NCBI GenBank assembly: GCA_020636545.1
Contig: JACJXS010000002.1
Coordinates: 1 to 34,712, forward strand
Direction of reading: 5' to 3'
Length of the DNA stretch: 34,712 bases
Source: Chitinophagales bacterium
Lineage (GTDB): Bacteria; Bacteroidota; Bacteroidia; Chitinophagales; JADIYW01
Below, piece by piece: positions 22,112 through 30,790 of the stretch (within the stretch, counting starts at the first letter, position 1; every line of letters begins with the position of its first letter). Below the pieces are notes generated by a model, which was not told the origin of the DNA, did no database searches, and saw nothing but the letters and a program-made list of their open reading frames with translations. The translations under genes were made by a program, and so were the position numbers.

Positions 22112-22697
22112 TTTTCTTTAAACTGTTTATCATTTTAGCAAATTCATACAATGTTACCTCTTTAGGGTTTAATCTAAATCCTATATCCTTACTCAAAGAA
22201 ATAACACCGTCCATGTAATCTCCTTTTTCGTTTGATTTTTGCATTTCAATTTCACGCAACTTATATTCTATTTTAGATTGATAAGCATTTTTAAACCTTA
22301 ATAAAGTATCTTGCATATCTTTTAAAAGTATGCGAAATGGCATGCCTAATTCTTGACATAATTCTTTTAATGTCTTTAAATTTTCTTCATTCAAAATCTC
22401 ATCACACCTTACATCTAAATCAAATCCTTTTAAACTATCATGTAATTTTTCAATAGCTACATACTTATATTTTAATTTTAATATGGCAGACATTTTAACA
22501 ATAAAATCATTGTAAGCGTTACTATCTACTTCTTTTGTAAACCATTCCTGTATTTTGGCTCTTTCTTCCGTCAAAAACAAACGCTCTTTTTCGTTTAGTT
22601 TTTGATGTTCTTTGAGTATAAATGATATGTCATTTTCACTTTCAAAAAAGTTAAAAACAGGTATTTCATAACAGTCTTTGTAATAATTTAATATCAT
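22083..22697 (-). CDS. Tail assembly chaperone-like protein
   Basis: 204 residues, located directly before the tape measure gene with a 29-nt overlap, which is the place of the tail chaperones that coat the tape measure. Helical and charged (LKEHQKLNEKERLFLTEERA; LKELCQELGMPFRILLKDMQ). No named family recognised. No clear slippery frameshift site of the lambda G/GT type is seen, but the overlap itself could couple translation. Confidence 0.6.
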   Translation of the reverse strand: MILNYYKDCYEIPVFNFFESENDISFILKEHQKLNEKERLFLTEERAKIQEWFTKEVDSNAYNDFIVKMSAILKLKYKYVAIEKLHDSLKGFDLDVRCDEILNEENLKTLKELCQELGMPFRILLKDMQDTLLRFKNAYQSKIEYKLREIEMQKSNEKGDYMDGVISLSKDIGFRLNPKEVTLYEFAKMINSLKKNGRGNKTKI

Positions 22698-22911
22698 TTA
22701 TTTTGCTTTCGGGTGGCACATAAGCCACTATTTTATAATTATATGCTTCTGCTATTTCTTTTTGAATGTCAACTAATTGTCCATTGTCAATAACTAAGCA
22801 TCTTTCTTTTTTGTTTTTATTTGCCTGTTGTATGGCAAAAAATATTAAATCTTTCAATCCTTGCTCTGTCAATTCTTCACTTCTGCAATTGCATGACTTT
22901 TTTATCTTCAT
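22666..22911 (-). CDS. Hypothetical protein in the tail module, 81 residues
   Basis: Starts MKIKKSCNCRSEELTEQGLK with a CxC pair, then a helix and a central alpha/beta part (KERCLVIDNGQLVDIQKEIA; YKIVAYVPPESKIND). Its ATG overlaps the stop of the gp10-like gene and it overlaps the chaperone-like gene by 32 nt. Function unknown; possibly part of the chaperone pair. Confidence 0.6.
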   Translation of the reverse strand: MKIKKSCNCRSEELTEQGLKDLIFFAIQQANKNKKERCLVIDNGQLVDIQKEIAEAYNYKIVAYVPPESKINDIKLLQRLL

Positions 22912-23339
22912 TGAAATAAAAACTTTTCTATTTCTTTGGCTATTTCTACCTCTTTTTGTTCTGCCATTTCGGTAGCTTCTTCATCATTTACATCAAATAT
23001 TTCATCTCCGTATGCTTCTACCAATTTACCTGCTTTTTCATTGTCGCTGGTTATTTCGGCAAAATCCTTTTCTTTTCTCAATTTCATACTATCGTAAAAT
23101 TCGCCCGTATCTTTTAAAGCTATTTTACCACTTTGAGAAATAAACCCACCATTCAACCTTTTAAGCTGAACGGTCAAAGGTGCATAATCGGGAAAATCTT
23201 TGCCGTCCGCATATTTACCTTGTTCTAACCTATTTTGATAAATTGAAATTTCATCATCTGTTAGAACATTAACAGCTAAGGAGCTTACCACTTTTGGAAG
23301 CTCCTTTAACTGTTTAATAACATTCTCTAAGTTATTCAC
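22908..23339 (-). CDS. Neck / tail completion protein, gp10-like
   Basis: 143 residues. FPDYAPLTVQLKRLNGGFIS then ALKDTGEFYDSMKL is a pattern of phage virion-morphogenesis (HK97 gp10/gpS-like) proteins joining head and tail in Bacteroidetes siphophages. The C-terminus is acidic (NDEEATEMAEQKEVEIAKEI). Position between tail tube and chaperone agrees. Family call from motif only. Confidence 0.65.
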   Translation of the reverse strand: MNNLENVIKQLKELPKVVSSLAVNVLTDDEISIYQNRLEQGKYADGKDFPDYAPLTVQLKRLNGGFISQSGKIALKDTGEFYDSMKLRKEKDFAEITSDNEKAGKLVEAYGDEIFDVNDEEATEMAEQKEVEIAKEIEKFLFQ

Positions 23340-23529
23340 TTTTCGCTTTTTTCTTAGGTTTTAGCTCTTTTTTTTCTTCCTTTTCTTTGGATTTCAAATT
23401 AGAGCTATACGCTTTCCATGCTTTTTCGGCTTCATCTGCAAATTCATTCTGAAAAGGCACGCCATTTATACGACCTTTTTCATGTGCCAAATTCGCAAAA
23501 TACTGAACTTTAAATGCTTGCTTATTCAT
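23332..23529 (-). CDS. Small lysine-rich protein, 65 residues
   Basis: MNKQAFKVQYFANLAHEKGR at the start, with a strongly basic/acidic tail (SKEKEEKKELKPKKKAKSE). It may bind nucleic acid or act as an assembly factor. It sits between the tail tube gene and the gp10-like gene. Unrecognised. Confidence 0.6.
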   Translation of the reverse strand: MNKQAFKVQYFANLAHEKGRINGVPFQNEFADEAEKAWKAYSSNLKSKEKEEKKELKPKKKAKSE

Positions 23530-23531
23530 AA

Positions 23532-24419
23532 TTACGCTGTTGTAAATGCTAAGCCTGTTTCTAAAGCACCGTAAAGAGTGCCTAAAGCATCTTCTATTAC
23601 ATCACTTGATAAATTAACCGAGTAATCTTCTCCAGTTGTTAAGCCTGTAACGGTGTACGTGCCTAATGTGGTGCTTTCTGTAATGGTAGTTCCGCCTACA
23701 ACATCGCCCGAACTGTCTAAAATCTGAATGCTATTTGCAATTCCGGTTACAGGCGTTCCATTGCACCCTGCCGTTACTGTTAATGTAACTCCAGTAGATG
23801 TTATATTGCTTGTTGCAATTTCAACAGGTATTACTCCGTCAACATCTTCTAAATCAAATTGTAATTCTTGAAAATGATTTATTTTGATTTTGTCGGCTAA
23901 CCACGTTACAGGATTAACAACTACATCGGTTTCATTGAATTTAAAAGGTAGATATTCTAATACCCCAAATGTTGATTTTATTGGGCGTAAAAAATAATCA
24001 TTTCCTTCTTTAACAATGCGACCGCCAACACGCCATGCATCATCAATTGGAAATACATACACTTGTACGTTATGCCAATCTTGCAATTGTCGGAAAGTAC
24101 ATAGCGTATATGGATAATCATATACTATGTTTGCATTTCCTCCACGTGAAACTATCACGTTGTTGCCGTAGCCCGTTGCTCCTGTTTGGATTCCCGAAAC
24201 TTCTCCTTCCGCTCCTTTAAACCCTTTTAAGAGATAAAGTGAACGGTTTTTTAGCAAGTTTTTAATAGTTGTTTGGTCTAATTCTGCTAAATTCAGTTTT
24301 AGATTTGGATTTTGCGTTACAAAAAATCCCGTTACCATTTTTGCATCAAACACGCATTTTCCTGCGTAGATGTCGTTTAAATTGCCTACTGTACATAGGT
24401 CTTGATATACTTCTGCCAT
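23532..24419 (-). CDS. Major tail tube protein with C-terminal Ig-like domain
   Basis: From the ATG at 24419 (MAEVYQDLCTVGNLNDIYAG) 295 residues. The first ~200 residues contain KINHFQELQFDLEDVDGVIP, FPIDDAWRVGGRIVKEGNDY and other sequence typical of Bacteroidetes phage tail tubes. The last ~85 residues (NITSTGVTLTVTAGCNGTPV; GTYTVTGLTTGEDYSVNLSS) form a fibronectin/Ig-like domain that would decorate the tube surface. The longer start at 24470 overlaps the upstream gene and is unlikely. Abundant structural protein, forming the tail shaft. Confidence 0.7.
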   Translation of the reverse strand: MAEVYQDLCTVGNLNDIYAGKCVFDAKMVTGFFVTQNPNLKLNLAELDQTTIKNLLKNRSLYLLKGFKGAEGEVSGIQTGATGYGNNVIVSRGGNANIVYDYPYTLCTFRQLQDWHNVQVYVFPIDDAWRVGGRIVKEGNDYFLRPIKSTFGVLEYLPFKFNETDVVVNPVTWLADKIKINHFQELQFDLEDVDGVIPVEIATSNITSTGVTLTVTAGCNGTPVTGIANSIQILDSSGDVVGGTTITESTTLGTYTVTGLTTGEDYSVNLSSDVIEDALGTLYGALETGLAFTTA

Positions 24420-24432
24420 TTTTTTTAAAGTT

Positions 24433-25026
24433 TTAATTGTAAATAAGGTTTTCGCAAAAATCCTTTTCACAATGATTAAATAATATTTTAATTTTAATTT
24501 CTAATAAATCCCAATTGTCCGATATTACTTTATTGACATAAAAATTCGGGTGTTCTTTAATATGCACTAACTCATAACCGCTAACTAAATCACTTTTCTT
24601 TATTGCTTTATGTATTTTGTTCCATAACGGATAAAGCAATTCTTTGAAATTTGACTTGTAACGTTCTACATAAGTGGCGTTTACATCTGAATAATTAATA
24701 ATAAATAATGTCAACTCTGGGTTTTCTTCTTGATTTGAAATAACCTTAGTTGTAAATGGTTGTTCTAAAATTACACAAGGGTATTTTCTCTTTTGATTGT
24801 TGTTTTTGTTGTCTAAAATTCTTTTGACTTCATAAACATTTCCAAAATAGTAATAGGGTGTTAATTCTGTAAAATCAAAAGTTCCGCTTTCTTCAACTTT
24901 ATTGCAACCACAATTTAAAACATAATCACATGGTAATGTTATATCGGGTGTGCTATTCGTAAAAGTAACTGTTCCTTTTGGTCTAATTGAATTAACGATG
25001 TACCCTATTTTTTCAACAATTAACAT
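24433..25026 (-). CDS. Neck / tail terminator-type protein
   Basis: 197 residues, alpha/beta, with a cysteine-rich start (PCDYVLNCGCNKVEE) and YPLWNKIHKAIKKSDLVSGY in its second half. Located between a head-tail connector and the tail tube, the place of tail-terminator or neck proteins in siphophage operons. No recognised motif; the assignment is positional. Confidence 0.55.
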   Translation of the reverse strand: MLIVEKIGYIVNSIRPKGTVTFTNSTPDITLPCDYVLNCGCNKVEESGTFDFTELTPYYYFGNVYEVKRILDNKNNNQKRKYPCVILEQPFTTKVISNQEENPELTLFIINYSDVNATYVERYKSNFKELLYPLWNKIHKAIKKSDLVSGYELVHIKEHPNFYVNKVISDNWDLLEIKIKILFNHCEKDFCENLIYN

Positions 25027-25547
25027 AAGTACCCTCCCTCATAAAATTTAGGTGTGTACTTATTGCAATCAAATTCTTTGTGTGATAGAAATTCCCAAAG
25101 GGTAACATCACAAGTATTTAAAGTGCAATTACATTTAGGATTTAACAATCTTTGTGCGTTGTTCCAATTTCTTTTTATTTTACCGTTAAGTGAAACTGCA
25201 TCTGCTTTTTCAAATTGAGGCACATTGCCCCCAAATTGTGAAGTAATGATGCTGTTTTCGCGTTGGTAATAAAAATATATGAAACAAGCTAAGATATATT
25301 TCAATCCTTTAAATGTGTACTTTTCTCCATTTACAGTATATTCCCCACCGGTTAAAAGCAAGTCATAATTATCTCCTGCAACAATTGTGTGGTCTTTCAA
25401 GTCGTAATAGATTTGACCTAAAAGACATTGCAATATTTTTGGTTCATAGTTTTCAATAAACCATTTTAATTGCTCATTTTCTTCACAATTATTATTAGGG
25501 GAAGCAATTAATAACTCGCCTTTAAATATTTCGGTGGTTAAATACAT
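25020..25547 (-). CDS. Head-tail connector protein (DUF6712-like)
   Basis: 175 residues. MYLTTEIFKGELLIASPNNN, then LKWFIENYEPKILQCLLGQI and YILACFIYFYYQRENSIITS, match the small connector proteins following the capsid gene in Bacteroidetes siphophages. The ATG overlaps the stop of the 50-residue gene. Likely forms the ring beneath the portal. Confidence rests on position and composition. Confidence 0.65.
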   Translation of the reverse strand: MYLTTEIFKGELLIASPNNNCEENEQLKWFIENYEPKILQCLLGQIYYDLKDHTIVAGDNYDLLLTGGEYTVNGEKYTFKGLKYILACFIYFYYQRENSIITSQFGGNVPQFEKADAVSLNGKIKRNWNNAQRLLNPKCNCTLNTCDVTLWEFLSHKEFDCNKYTPKFYEGGYLC

Positions 25548-25699
25548 TAGATTAATTCTTTACTTTTGAATATTAAAGCCATTTCATAAGTAAGCTTTTT
25601 CATAGAACCTTTTTTAATATACAATCCATTTGAAATGATTTTATATTCTTTTGTTCCGGCATACTTTTCTATAACTTCTTCTTCTTTTTTCTTTGCCAT
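25547..25699 (-). CDS. Small head protein, 50 residues
   Basis: Reads MAKKKEEEVIEKYAGTKEYK and ends MALIFKSKELI. Its ATG overlaps the TAA of the capsid gene (TAATG) and its TAA overlaps the ATG of the connector gene, so it is tightly coupled in the head operon. The N-terminal charged helix and small beta part suggest a head-completion or decoration factor. Not recognised. Confidence 0.7.
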   Translation of the reverse strand: MAKKKEEEVIEKYAGTKEYKIISNGLYIKKGSMKKLTYEMALIFKSKELI

Positions 25700-26919
25700 T
25701 ATGCTACTGGTTTTGTGATTGCAGTTTTGATAACTTCAATATCATCATAAATAAAAGCTTGCTCATCTAATTTTTTAACAAAAGCATGGAAACGACTTTC
25801 GCCTAATATTACAAATTGATTTTTAATGAAATCATCATTAACCCAACCAATTTTAACTGTATATTCCATGTAATTTGTGGTGTTATATTTAGACATATCA
25901 CAAACTAATATCTTACCTGATTCTATAGCTTCCTCAGGAACAATCGTTAATCCTCCTATTTGAACTACTCCTAAAGTTTGAGCAGTCGGATATAATGGAA
26001 CTCCGTCTTGTGTTTTCGCACTTTGGAATTGCACAAAAAAGTCAATAGGATTAATCATAGATAAATTAGCCATATATGGCATTTCATCAGTATAGTTGTG
26101 GGTTGTTGCAATGTCGGTAACACAAGCATTAACTACGTCTATAAAATTTGGAGCATCTATAGCATTAGCCATATCTCCGGCAACGAAATTTCTACCATAT
26201 TTAGTAGCTCCTTTAGGGTTTGGCAAAACGCCATCTCCGTTTAAAATTCCTTTAGCTTTTTTAAGATTATGTTTTTTAAGTAAATAATCTTGTGCAATAC
26301 TCTGTAAATTAACAACGTCTTGAACTGATTCTTCTGTTAGTCTTTCCCACGCTGCAACTTTAAATGGTGTTGCATATCTCGTTTCCCATTTAAAATCAAT
26401 TTGTGGCTTAGTACCCCCTTCTTCTAAAAACGAATAATCTCCGTCTTTTGGCACAGATTCGGTATATGGATAAGCTGATAATGTAGTATTTACATTATTT
26501 GTCAAACTAACTATATCCATACTTCTTAAATTAATAGGAGTTAATGGAGCTTGTTGAGTTCCCGATACTGCTGGTGGTGCTACTGGATAAGTACCGCTAC
26601 CAGTAGTTATAGTTCCAACTGCTTTTATAGTAACTACTCCGCTACCTGCTTTTCTAATAGCCTCAATATCATTAAATTTTTCTTTAATTTGAGTATTGAT
26701 TTGAGATAAAATGCTTTCATCAAATGTTTCTGATTTTTCAATTGATTTTGCCAAATCTTCAATCGTGTTTTTAATAGCTTCCAAATCTTCTTTAGTAGCT
26801 GATTTCTGTAATGCCAACTTTACAGCTGTTACATCTTCTGCGTTATCTTGGCTTTGTTTTTCAATGCCGTCTAACTTTTCTTTTAATTCCTTTTGCAAGG
26901 TTTCTAATTCTTCGTTCAT
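25699..26919 (-). CDS. Major capsid protein, HK97 fold
   Basis: 406 residues. Forms the icosahedral head. The first ~95 residues are a coiled-coil scaffold (LQKELKEKLDGIEKQSQDNA) likely removed by the protease just upstream. The HK97 core follows: PLTPINLRSMDIVSLTNNVN, SYFLEEGG-like YSFLEEGGTKPQIDFKWETR, VAAWERLTEESVQDV, QDYLLKKHNLKKAKGILNGD and GGLTIVPEEAIESGKILVCD. Length and location after the protease are standard. High confidence. Confidence 0.93.
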   Translation of the reverse strand: MNEELETLQKELKEKLDGIEKQSQDNAEDVTAVKLALQKSATKEDLEAIKNTIEDLAKSIEKSETFDESILSQINTQIKEKFNDIEAIRKAGSGVVTIKAVGTITTGSGTYPVAPPAVSGTQQAPLTPINLRSMDIVSLTNNVNTTLSAYPYTESVPKDGDYSFLEEGGTKPQIDFKWETRYATPFKVAAWERLTEESVQDVVNLQSIAQDYLLKKHNLKKAKGILNGDGVLPNPKGATKYGRNFVAGDMANAIDAPNFIDVVNACVTDIATTHNYTDEMPYMANLSMINPIDFFVQFQSAKTQDGVPLYPTAQTLGVVQIGGLTIVPEEAIESGKILVCDMSKYNTTNYMEYTVKIGWVNDDFIKNQFVILGESRFHAFVKKLDEQAFIYDDIEVIKTAITKPVA

Positions 26920-26928
26920 TTTTTTTTT

Positions 26929-27759
26929 TTAATTTAAAATTGTTTTATAAAAATTGATTAATTCACGCTCACTATGAGCTTTATTAGAAGTGTCAATTTG
27001 ACGGCTTCCTTTAGATTGAGTGTCTTTTGACGGCTCATAATCTTCTATTAATAATGTTGGGGTTATGCCATTGCTCCCAAATACAACCGCACTTCCTTCC
27101 CTCTTTTTCGCTTCTGAAACAAGCCATACATATCCATATTCATCTGCTATTTCGGGATTGATAGATTTAGATTTCACTTTTTCAAAAAAATCCATGTTTT
27201 TTTCGCTTTCTTCATCATAATATGCTAATTCTAACCCGACATAGAGCATACCTACTGAATGTTGAGTTACTTCCCCGTTCATATATTTGCCAAACATAAA
27301 TGGTTGTCTTTTTTCGTCTAATATTAAATCATTTATGTTGGCTGTAAAATCTCTATCAATGTTTAATCCTAAATCCTTAAAATTCATTACTTCATTGTAT
27401 GATTTCGCTTTATTAGATATTAAACTTTCAAATTCTGATTTATGCGTTTTTAGATGTGCAGAAAAAGGATTATCCTTAACTGTTTTATTCCAAGTGCCAA
27501 AATCATGTAAATCTACGTGGCTGTCAATTACATTCGTAGAGTTTATAATTGTCTTAATTCTAATAAGACTACTTTTTGCATTTATTTTGGGCTCATATAG
27601 GAAATTAAAATAATCATTCCCTAAATCAACGGTTGCACCTTTCTTGTAAATACTTTTTTTAATGGCATATATTCCTTCAATATTTTTCTTTATATGTCTT
27701 GTTAAGTCCATTTTTGTTTCAAAAGACTTATCTACAATACCTTTCATTGTGTATTTCAT
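26929..27759 (-). CDS. Prohead maturation protease (S78-like)
   Basis: 276 residues, between portal and capsid. TNVIDSHVDLHDFGTWNKTV, FSAHLKTHKSEFESLIS and GEVTQHSVGMLYVGLELAYY contain the His and Ser elements (H..., S in QHSVGM) of HK97-type prohead proteases. The final part is a flexible charged tail. It cleaves the capsid scaffold domain during assembly. Catalytic residues were assigned by eye. Confidence 0.8.
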   Translation of the reverse strand: MKYTMKGIVDKSFETKMDLTRHIKKNIEGIYAIKKSIYKKGATVDLGNDYFNFLYEPKINAKSSLIRIKTIINSTNVIDSHVDLHDFGTWNKTVKDNPFSAHLKTHKSEFESLISNKAKSYNEVMNFKDLGLNIDRDFTANINDLILDEKRQPFMFGKYMNGEVTQHSVGMLYVGLELAYYDEESEKNMDFFEKVKSKSINPEIADEYGYVWLVSEAKKREGSAVVFGSNGITPTLLIEDYEPSKDTQSKGSRQIDTSNKAHSERELINFYKTILN

Positions 27760-27875
27760 TTCTCTACTATTTTTTTGTTTTTCAAAACTTCCAATCTTTT
27801 TTTTATGCTTTCCTTTAAACTTTTATCAGTCTTAGGATTTGTCAATATATTCCGCAACTTCTCTATCTCACTCAT
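27756..27875 (-). CDS. Small protein between portal and protease, 39 residues
   Basis: Reads MSEIEKLRNILTNPKTDKSL and ends KRLEVLKNKKIVEK. Its ATG overlaps the portal TGA (ATGA) and its TGA overlaps the protease ATG, so it is coupled on both sides. A single amphipathic helix. Probably a small assembly factor; no family is known to me. Confidence 0.6.
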   Translation of the reverse strand: MSEIEKLRNILTNPKTDKSLKESIKKRLEVLKNKKIVEK

Positions 27876-29065
27876 AGCATAAATTTTTCTTTATATGTTT
27901 TTTCGTTTATCAAACCACGGATAAGCCAATCATCATAGACCTCTTTATCTGTTTTTAATGTGTCGGATTTTATTTTGTCGCATTCGGCACGTTCTTTTTC
28001 GTTTTCTTGAAACACAGGCAAGTGGTCGCAACTTGCTTTTATTTCAATTCCATATACTTCTGAAATTGGCTTGCAAAATTTATCTATTAAATTTTGTCCT
28101 TCAATTTGCAAGAACCTTTTGAATGCTTCGTTTTGATTTTCAAAAGTACTACCCTCAATTAATGCCGTAAATAATTCTTTAGGTAGTCCGAAAGCTCCGA
28201 ATATTACAAGTGCATCATTTTTGAAATTGTCGTTAAACTTAAATTCATCAATCTTTGGCGATGTGCGTTCAAACTTCAAAGGCTCATCTATTTTTCTTAT
28301 GGCTTTTTGATTTGTGCGAGTACCGTAATCATGTTGTTGCTTTAATTCATCTTGCGAATTTTCTAATGGTGTGGAAATTAAATCCGTTTCTTTGGATTTT
28401 GTTAAATAACCAATTCCGCCCGGGTTTGATAAAACAGTATTCTTGCTTTCTAAAAGAGTTTGAATATTTGAAACGATATATCGTAAACTAATTAATTTAC
28501 TATTAACCTCATAGGGATTTTCAACTAATCCATTATCATAAATAGGCAATAATAAATCATTATTTAATTCAACTTTTTGACTATTGAAAATATAGTAAGG
28601 CTTAGCATTTTCTTTATTGCCTTTCAATAATTCAAATGTATAATCCTTGTTTTTATTTCTTTCATAATAAACTCTATCACTTCTCAAAGAAAGAATATCT
28701 GCTTTTTCTAAGTATGCGAATTTGTTTACATAAATATTGCCAACTCCGAAAATTGACATGTTTATTATTATACTTTCCAATAACTCATTACCGCTAAGTA
28801 ATGGGTTTGGAGTGTTTAGTTTTTTAATTATTGGGTGTTCGTAATCTCTTGTGCCGTCTTTTTCTTCAATGTAAAACTTGAAATTTGAAATTGCTTTTGC
28901 TCTTTCGTTCACAGCATAGTTTACAATGGGGTTTTTCAAATACCATTCATAAGGATTATATTGCAATATGTTGGTATTGCAGATATATCTTGACTTGTAG
29001 GACAAGCCGGAATATCCGCTGATGTTTGAATTAAAAAGATTAGGTATAAAATCCCAAAATGCCAT
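27872..29065 (-). CDS. Portal protein (HK97/SPP1-like)
   Basis: 397 residues forming the dodecameric DNA gate of the head. NYAVNERAKAISNFKFYIEE, EHPIIKKLNTPNPLLSGNEL, GNIYVNKFAYLEKADI and LFTALIEGSTFENQNEAFKR are characteristic portal elements. The first gene of the head operon behind the strong promoter at 29081-29146. Its start codon lies in a perfect hairpin (29056-29086). Standard length for siphophage portals. Confidence 0.9.
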   Translation of the reverse strand: MAFWDFIPNLFNSNISGYSGLSYKSRYICNTNILQYNPYEWYLKNPIVNYAVNERAKAISNFKFYIEEKDGTRDYEHPIIKKLNTPNPLLSGNELLESIIINMSIFGVGNIYVNKFAYLEKADILSLRSDRVYYERNKNKDYTFELLKGNKENAKPYYIFNSQKVELNNDLLLPIYDNGLVENPYEVNSKLISLRYIVSNIQTLLESKNTVLSNPGGIGYLTKSKETDLISTPLENSQDELKQQHDYGTRTNQKAIRKIDEPLKFERTSPKIDEFKFNDNFKNDALVIFGAFGLPKELFTALIEGSTFENQNEAFKRFLQIEGQNLIDKFCKPISEVYGIEIKASCDHLPVFQENEKERAECDKIKSDTLKTDKEVYDDWLIRGLINEKTYKEKFML

Positions 29066-29086
29066 ATAGTAATTTTATGGCATTTT
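29056..29086 (-). promoter_or_regulatory. Hairpin sequestering the portal start codon
   Basis: AAAATGCCAT (29077-29086 on the minus strand) is perfectly complementary to ATGGCATTTT (29056-29065), the first ten bases of the portal gene, with an 11-nt loop. In the mRNA the AUG would be in a 10-bp stem close to the 5' end. Confidence 0.75.
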
Positions 29087-29146
29087 GAATGCTCTGAATT
29101 ATGCAAATATAATAAACTTTCCGATTTTTTCCGATTTTACCGAAAA
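29081..29146 (-). promoter_or_regulatory. Promoter of the head operon with AATCGGAA repeats
   Basis: TATATTTG (29104-29111) is a perfect Bacteroidetes -7 box. Upstream on the minus strand lie AATCGGAAAAAATCGGAAAG, two repeats 10 bp apart, ending about 6 nt before the -7 box. The region 29081-29112 is repeated at 14890-14921. The same AATCGGAA repeats occur at 32271-32294 and 34657-34680. Confidence 0.8.
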
Positions 29147-29208
29147 ATAACTATATTTTATATGGTAAGTTTTTTCTTCACAATTAGTTTGCGGACAAGC
29201 TGGGCAAA

Positions 29209-29241
29209 ACTTTTGATGTCGCAAATTGCGTCCTCAAAAGT
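29209..29241. other. Inverted repeat between the Com-like gene and the portal promoter
   Basis: Outer arms acttttga (29209-29216) and tcaaaagt (29234-29241), perfect over 8 bp, with the inner palindrome cgcaaattgcg (29220-29230). No long T tract follows on the minus strand, so this is a weak terminator or a structured RNA site. About 55 nt downstream of the Com-like stop in the transcript. Confidence 0.55.
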
Positions 29242-29262
29242 CGGTAAAAAAGTCGCCTATTT

Positions 29263-29424
29263 TTATTTCTTACTTTTAACCAAAATCTGATTATTTCCTT
29301 TTACAGCTACAATGCTTTTGCATTTTTTGCAAGAAACTTCTATATCAATATTTCCGTTGCATTTTAAAAGCAATCCATTACAAACTTTTCCCATAAATGG
29401 CATTTTACATCTTATTTCTTTCAT
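29263..29424 (-). CDS. Com-like zinc finger, 53 residues
   Basis: Starts MKEIRCKMPFMGKVCNGLLL and contains DIEVSCKKCKSIVAVKG. Spacing of Cys6, Cys15, Cys22 and Cys32xxCys35 resembles the Mu Com family (IRCxxCNxLLxK...IEIxCPRC), with extra residues between the first two cysteines. Mu Com binds mRNA and activates translation of the DNA-modification gene mom. Here it follows the terminase with an ATGA overlap; no Mom homologue is recognised, but methyltransferases and an RNA hairpin covering the portal start are present. An RNA-binding role is inference. Confidence 0.7.
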   Translation of the reverse strand: MKEIRCKMPFMGKVCNGLLLKCNGNIDIEVSCKKCKSIVAVKGNNQILVKSKK

Positions 29425-30701
29425 ATTTTTATAATTCTTTTTCTTATTAAATCTTCAACCACATATTCAATAGCATCTAATGTGTGATTATTGGCATCTT
29501 CTCTTTCTTCTAATGAAATACCAGCTCTATCTTTTTTCCAGCAACTTTCATATTGTTCATTTTCTATGTTCTTAGAATTTTCGGTGTAGTAAATATCAAG
29601 TTCCTGTACTTTTGATATTCGCTCTATTATTTTTAAAATCTTAGATGTTTTTGTTGCATACACCCACCCCGATGCCCGGAGTGCATTTATTTTACTTTTG
29701 TAATTGTTATCACAAATAATTAATCTGTTCTTTTTAATACCTATTTTGTTGAATATGTGAGGTATTAATCGCAAATCATAGTCTTTTTGGGTGTCGCTTA
29801 TTTCGCTTTGATTTTGCAACCAATGATTTTCGGAGTGATAATTATATTCATGAACTCGTAAAATGCCGTCTTTGTATTTTACGCCAATAACAGCAAATGG
29901 GTCAACTTTTCCCCAATCTACTCCAATTATTTCAGTTGCATCAAATTCTAAATATTCTTTTAAAGTGCAAGATTTCCATTGATAAATTCTACCCTCAACG
30001 CCCCCGATTTCGCCCAAACCATATACACGCCACTTGTTAGCATAAAATTCATTTAAAATTACCGGACTTCCGTTTTGTAAAATGTAATCATCATTATCAT
30101 CTAACAAATATCCTTTTCTTTTATATTCTAAAATGTTTCTTATTTCTTGGTGGCTTAGTTTTTCGTTTCCGGTATAATCTAATTTTATAAAATTCTTTGA
30201 GTTTTGTAGGTCATGAATGTAAAATTTTCTATCGGGGTTGAAATCTACTACAACCTTTTTAGCTCTTTGGGTAATGTCAAAATATTTTTGATGTGTGATT
30301 TTATTGCACTCATTTATGTAAATTAAATCACGCCTACGACCTTTACCTATGTCCGCTTTGTCAAGTCCTATAAATTCAATAAATCCGATATTGCTATTAT
30401 TGTGAGTTATCTTACTTATTTGTCCGTTCCATTTTAATTCATTCTGAATATTCCAATCAATACATATTTTTTTAAAATCTTGAAAAGCAGTATCCATTAA
30501 TTTTGTCCGTTCGCTTGAACAAATGGTAATTTCCAAATGTGGATTATCTCTAAACCACGAAACAATAAGCATTAAAATTGATACTGTTTTTGAAGCTCCT
30601 TGAGAACCTTGAATTATCACTAAAGGTTCTTCCCTACAAGCCTTAAAATGGTTGTTAATCTTGTAAGTATTTGTTACGGGTGTGTAATTATAATTCTGCA
30701 A
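29421..30701 (-). CDS. terL: Terminase large subunit
   Basis: 426 residues; ATPase and nuclease of the packaging motor. Walker A is GSQGASKT (about residues 32-39), Walker B-like LIYINECN, and the RNase H-like nuclease has GVDWGKVDPFAVIGV near residue 262, ICDNN and DANNHTLDAIEYVVEDL near the end. The start is a TTG at 30701; no ATG precedes the ATPase. It follows the kinase/small-terminase fusion by 90 nt. Confident assignment. Confidence 0.95.
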   Translation of the reverse strand: MQNYNYTPVTNTYKINNHFKACREEPLVIIQGSQGASKTVSILMLIVSWFRDNPHLEITICSSERTKLMDTAFQDFKKICIDWNIQNELKWNGQISKITHNNSNIGFIEFIGLDKADIGKGRRRDLIYINECNKITHQKYFDITQRAKKVVVDFNPDRKFYIHDLQNSKNFIKLDYTGNEKLSHQEIRNILEYKRKGYLLDDNDDYILQNGSPVILNEFYANKWRVYGLGEIGGVEGRIYQWKSCTLKEYLEFDATEIIGVDWGKVDPFAVIGVKYKDGILRVHEYNYHSENHWLQNQSEISDTQKDYDLRLIPHIFNKIGIKKNRLIICDNNYKSKINALRASGWVYATKTSKILKIIERISKVQELDIYYTENSKNIENEQYESCWKKDRAGISLEEREDANNHTLDAIEYVVEDLIRKRIIKI

Positions 30702-30790
30702 CCTTAAATATTTGTTTATATTTGCTGTTACTTTTAAAATTTAAAGGTGGAGTTTGATTAATTAAAGGATTTTTAAACTCTACCTTTTTT

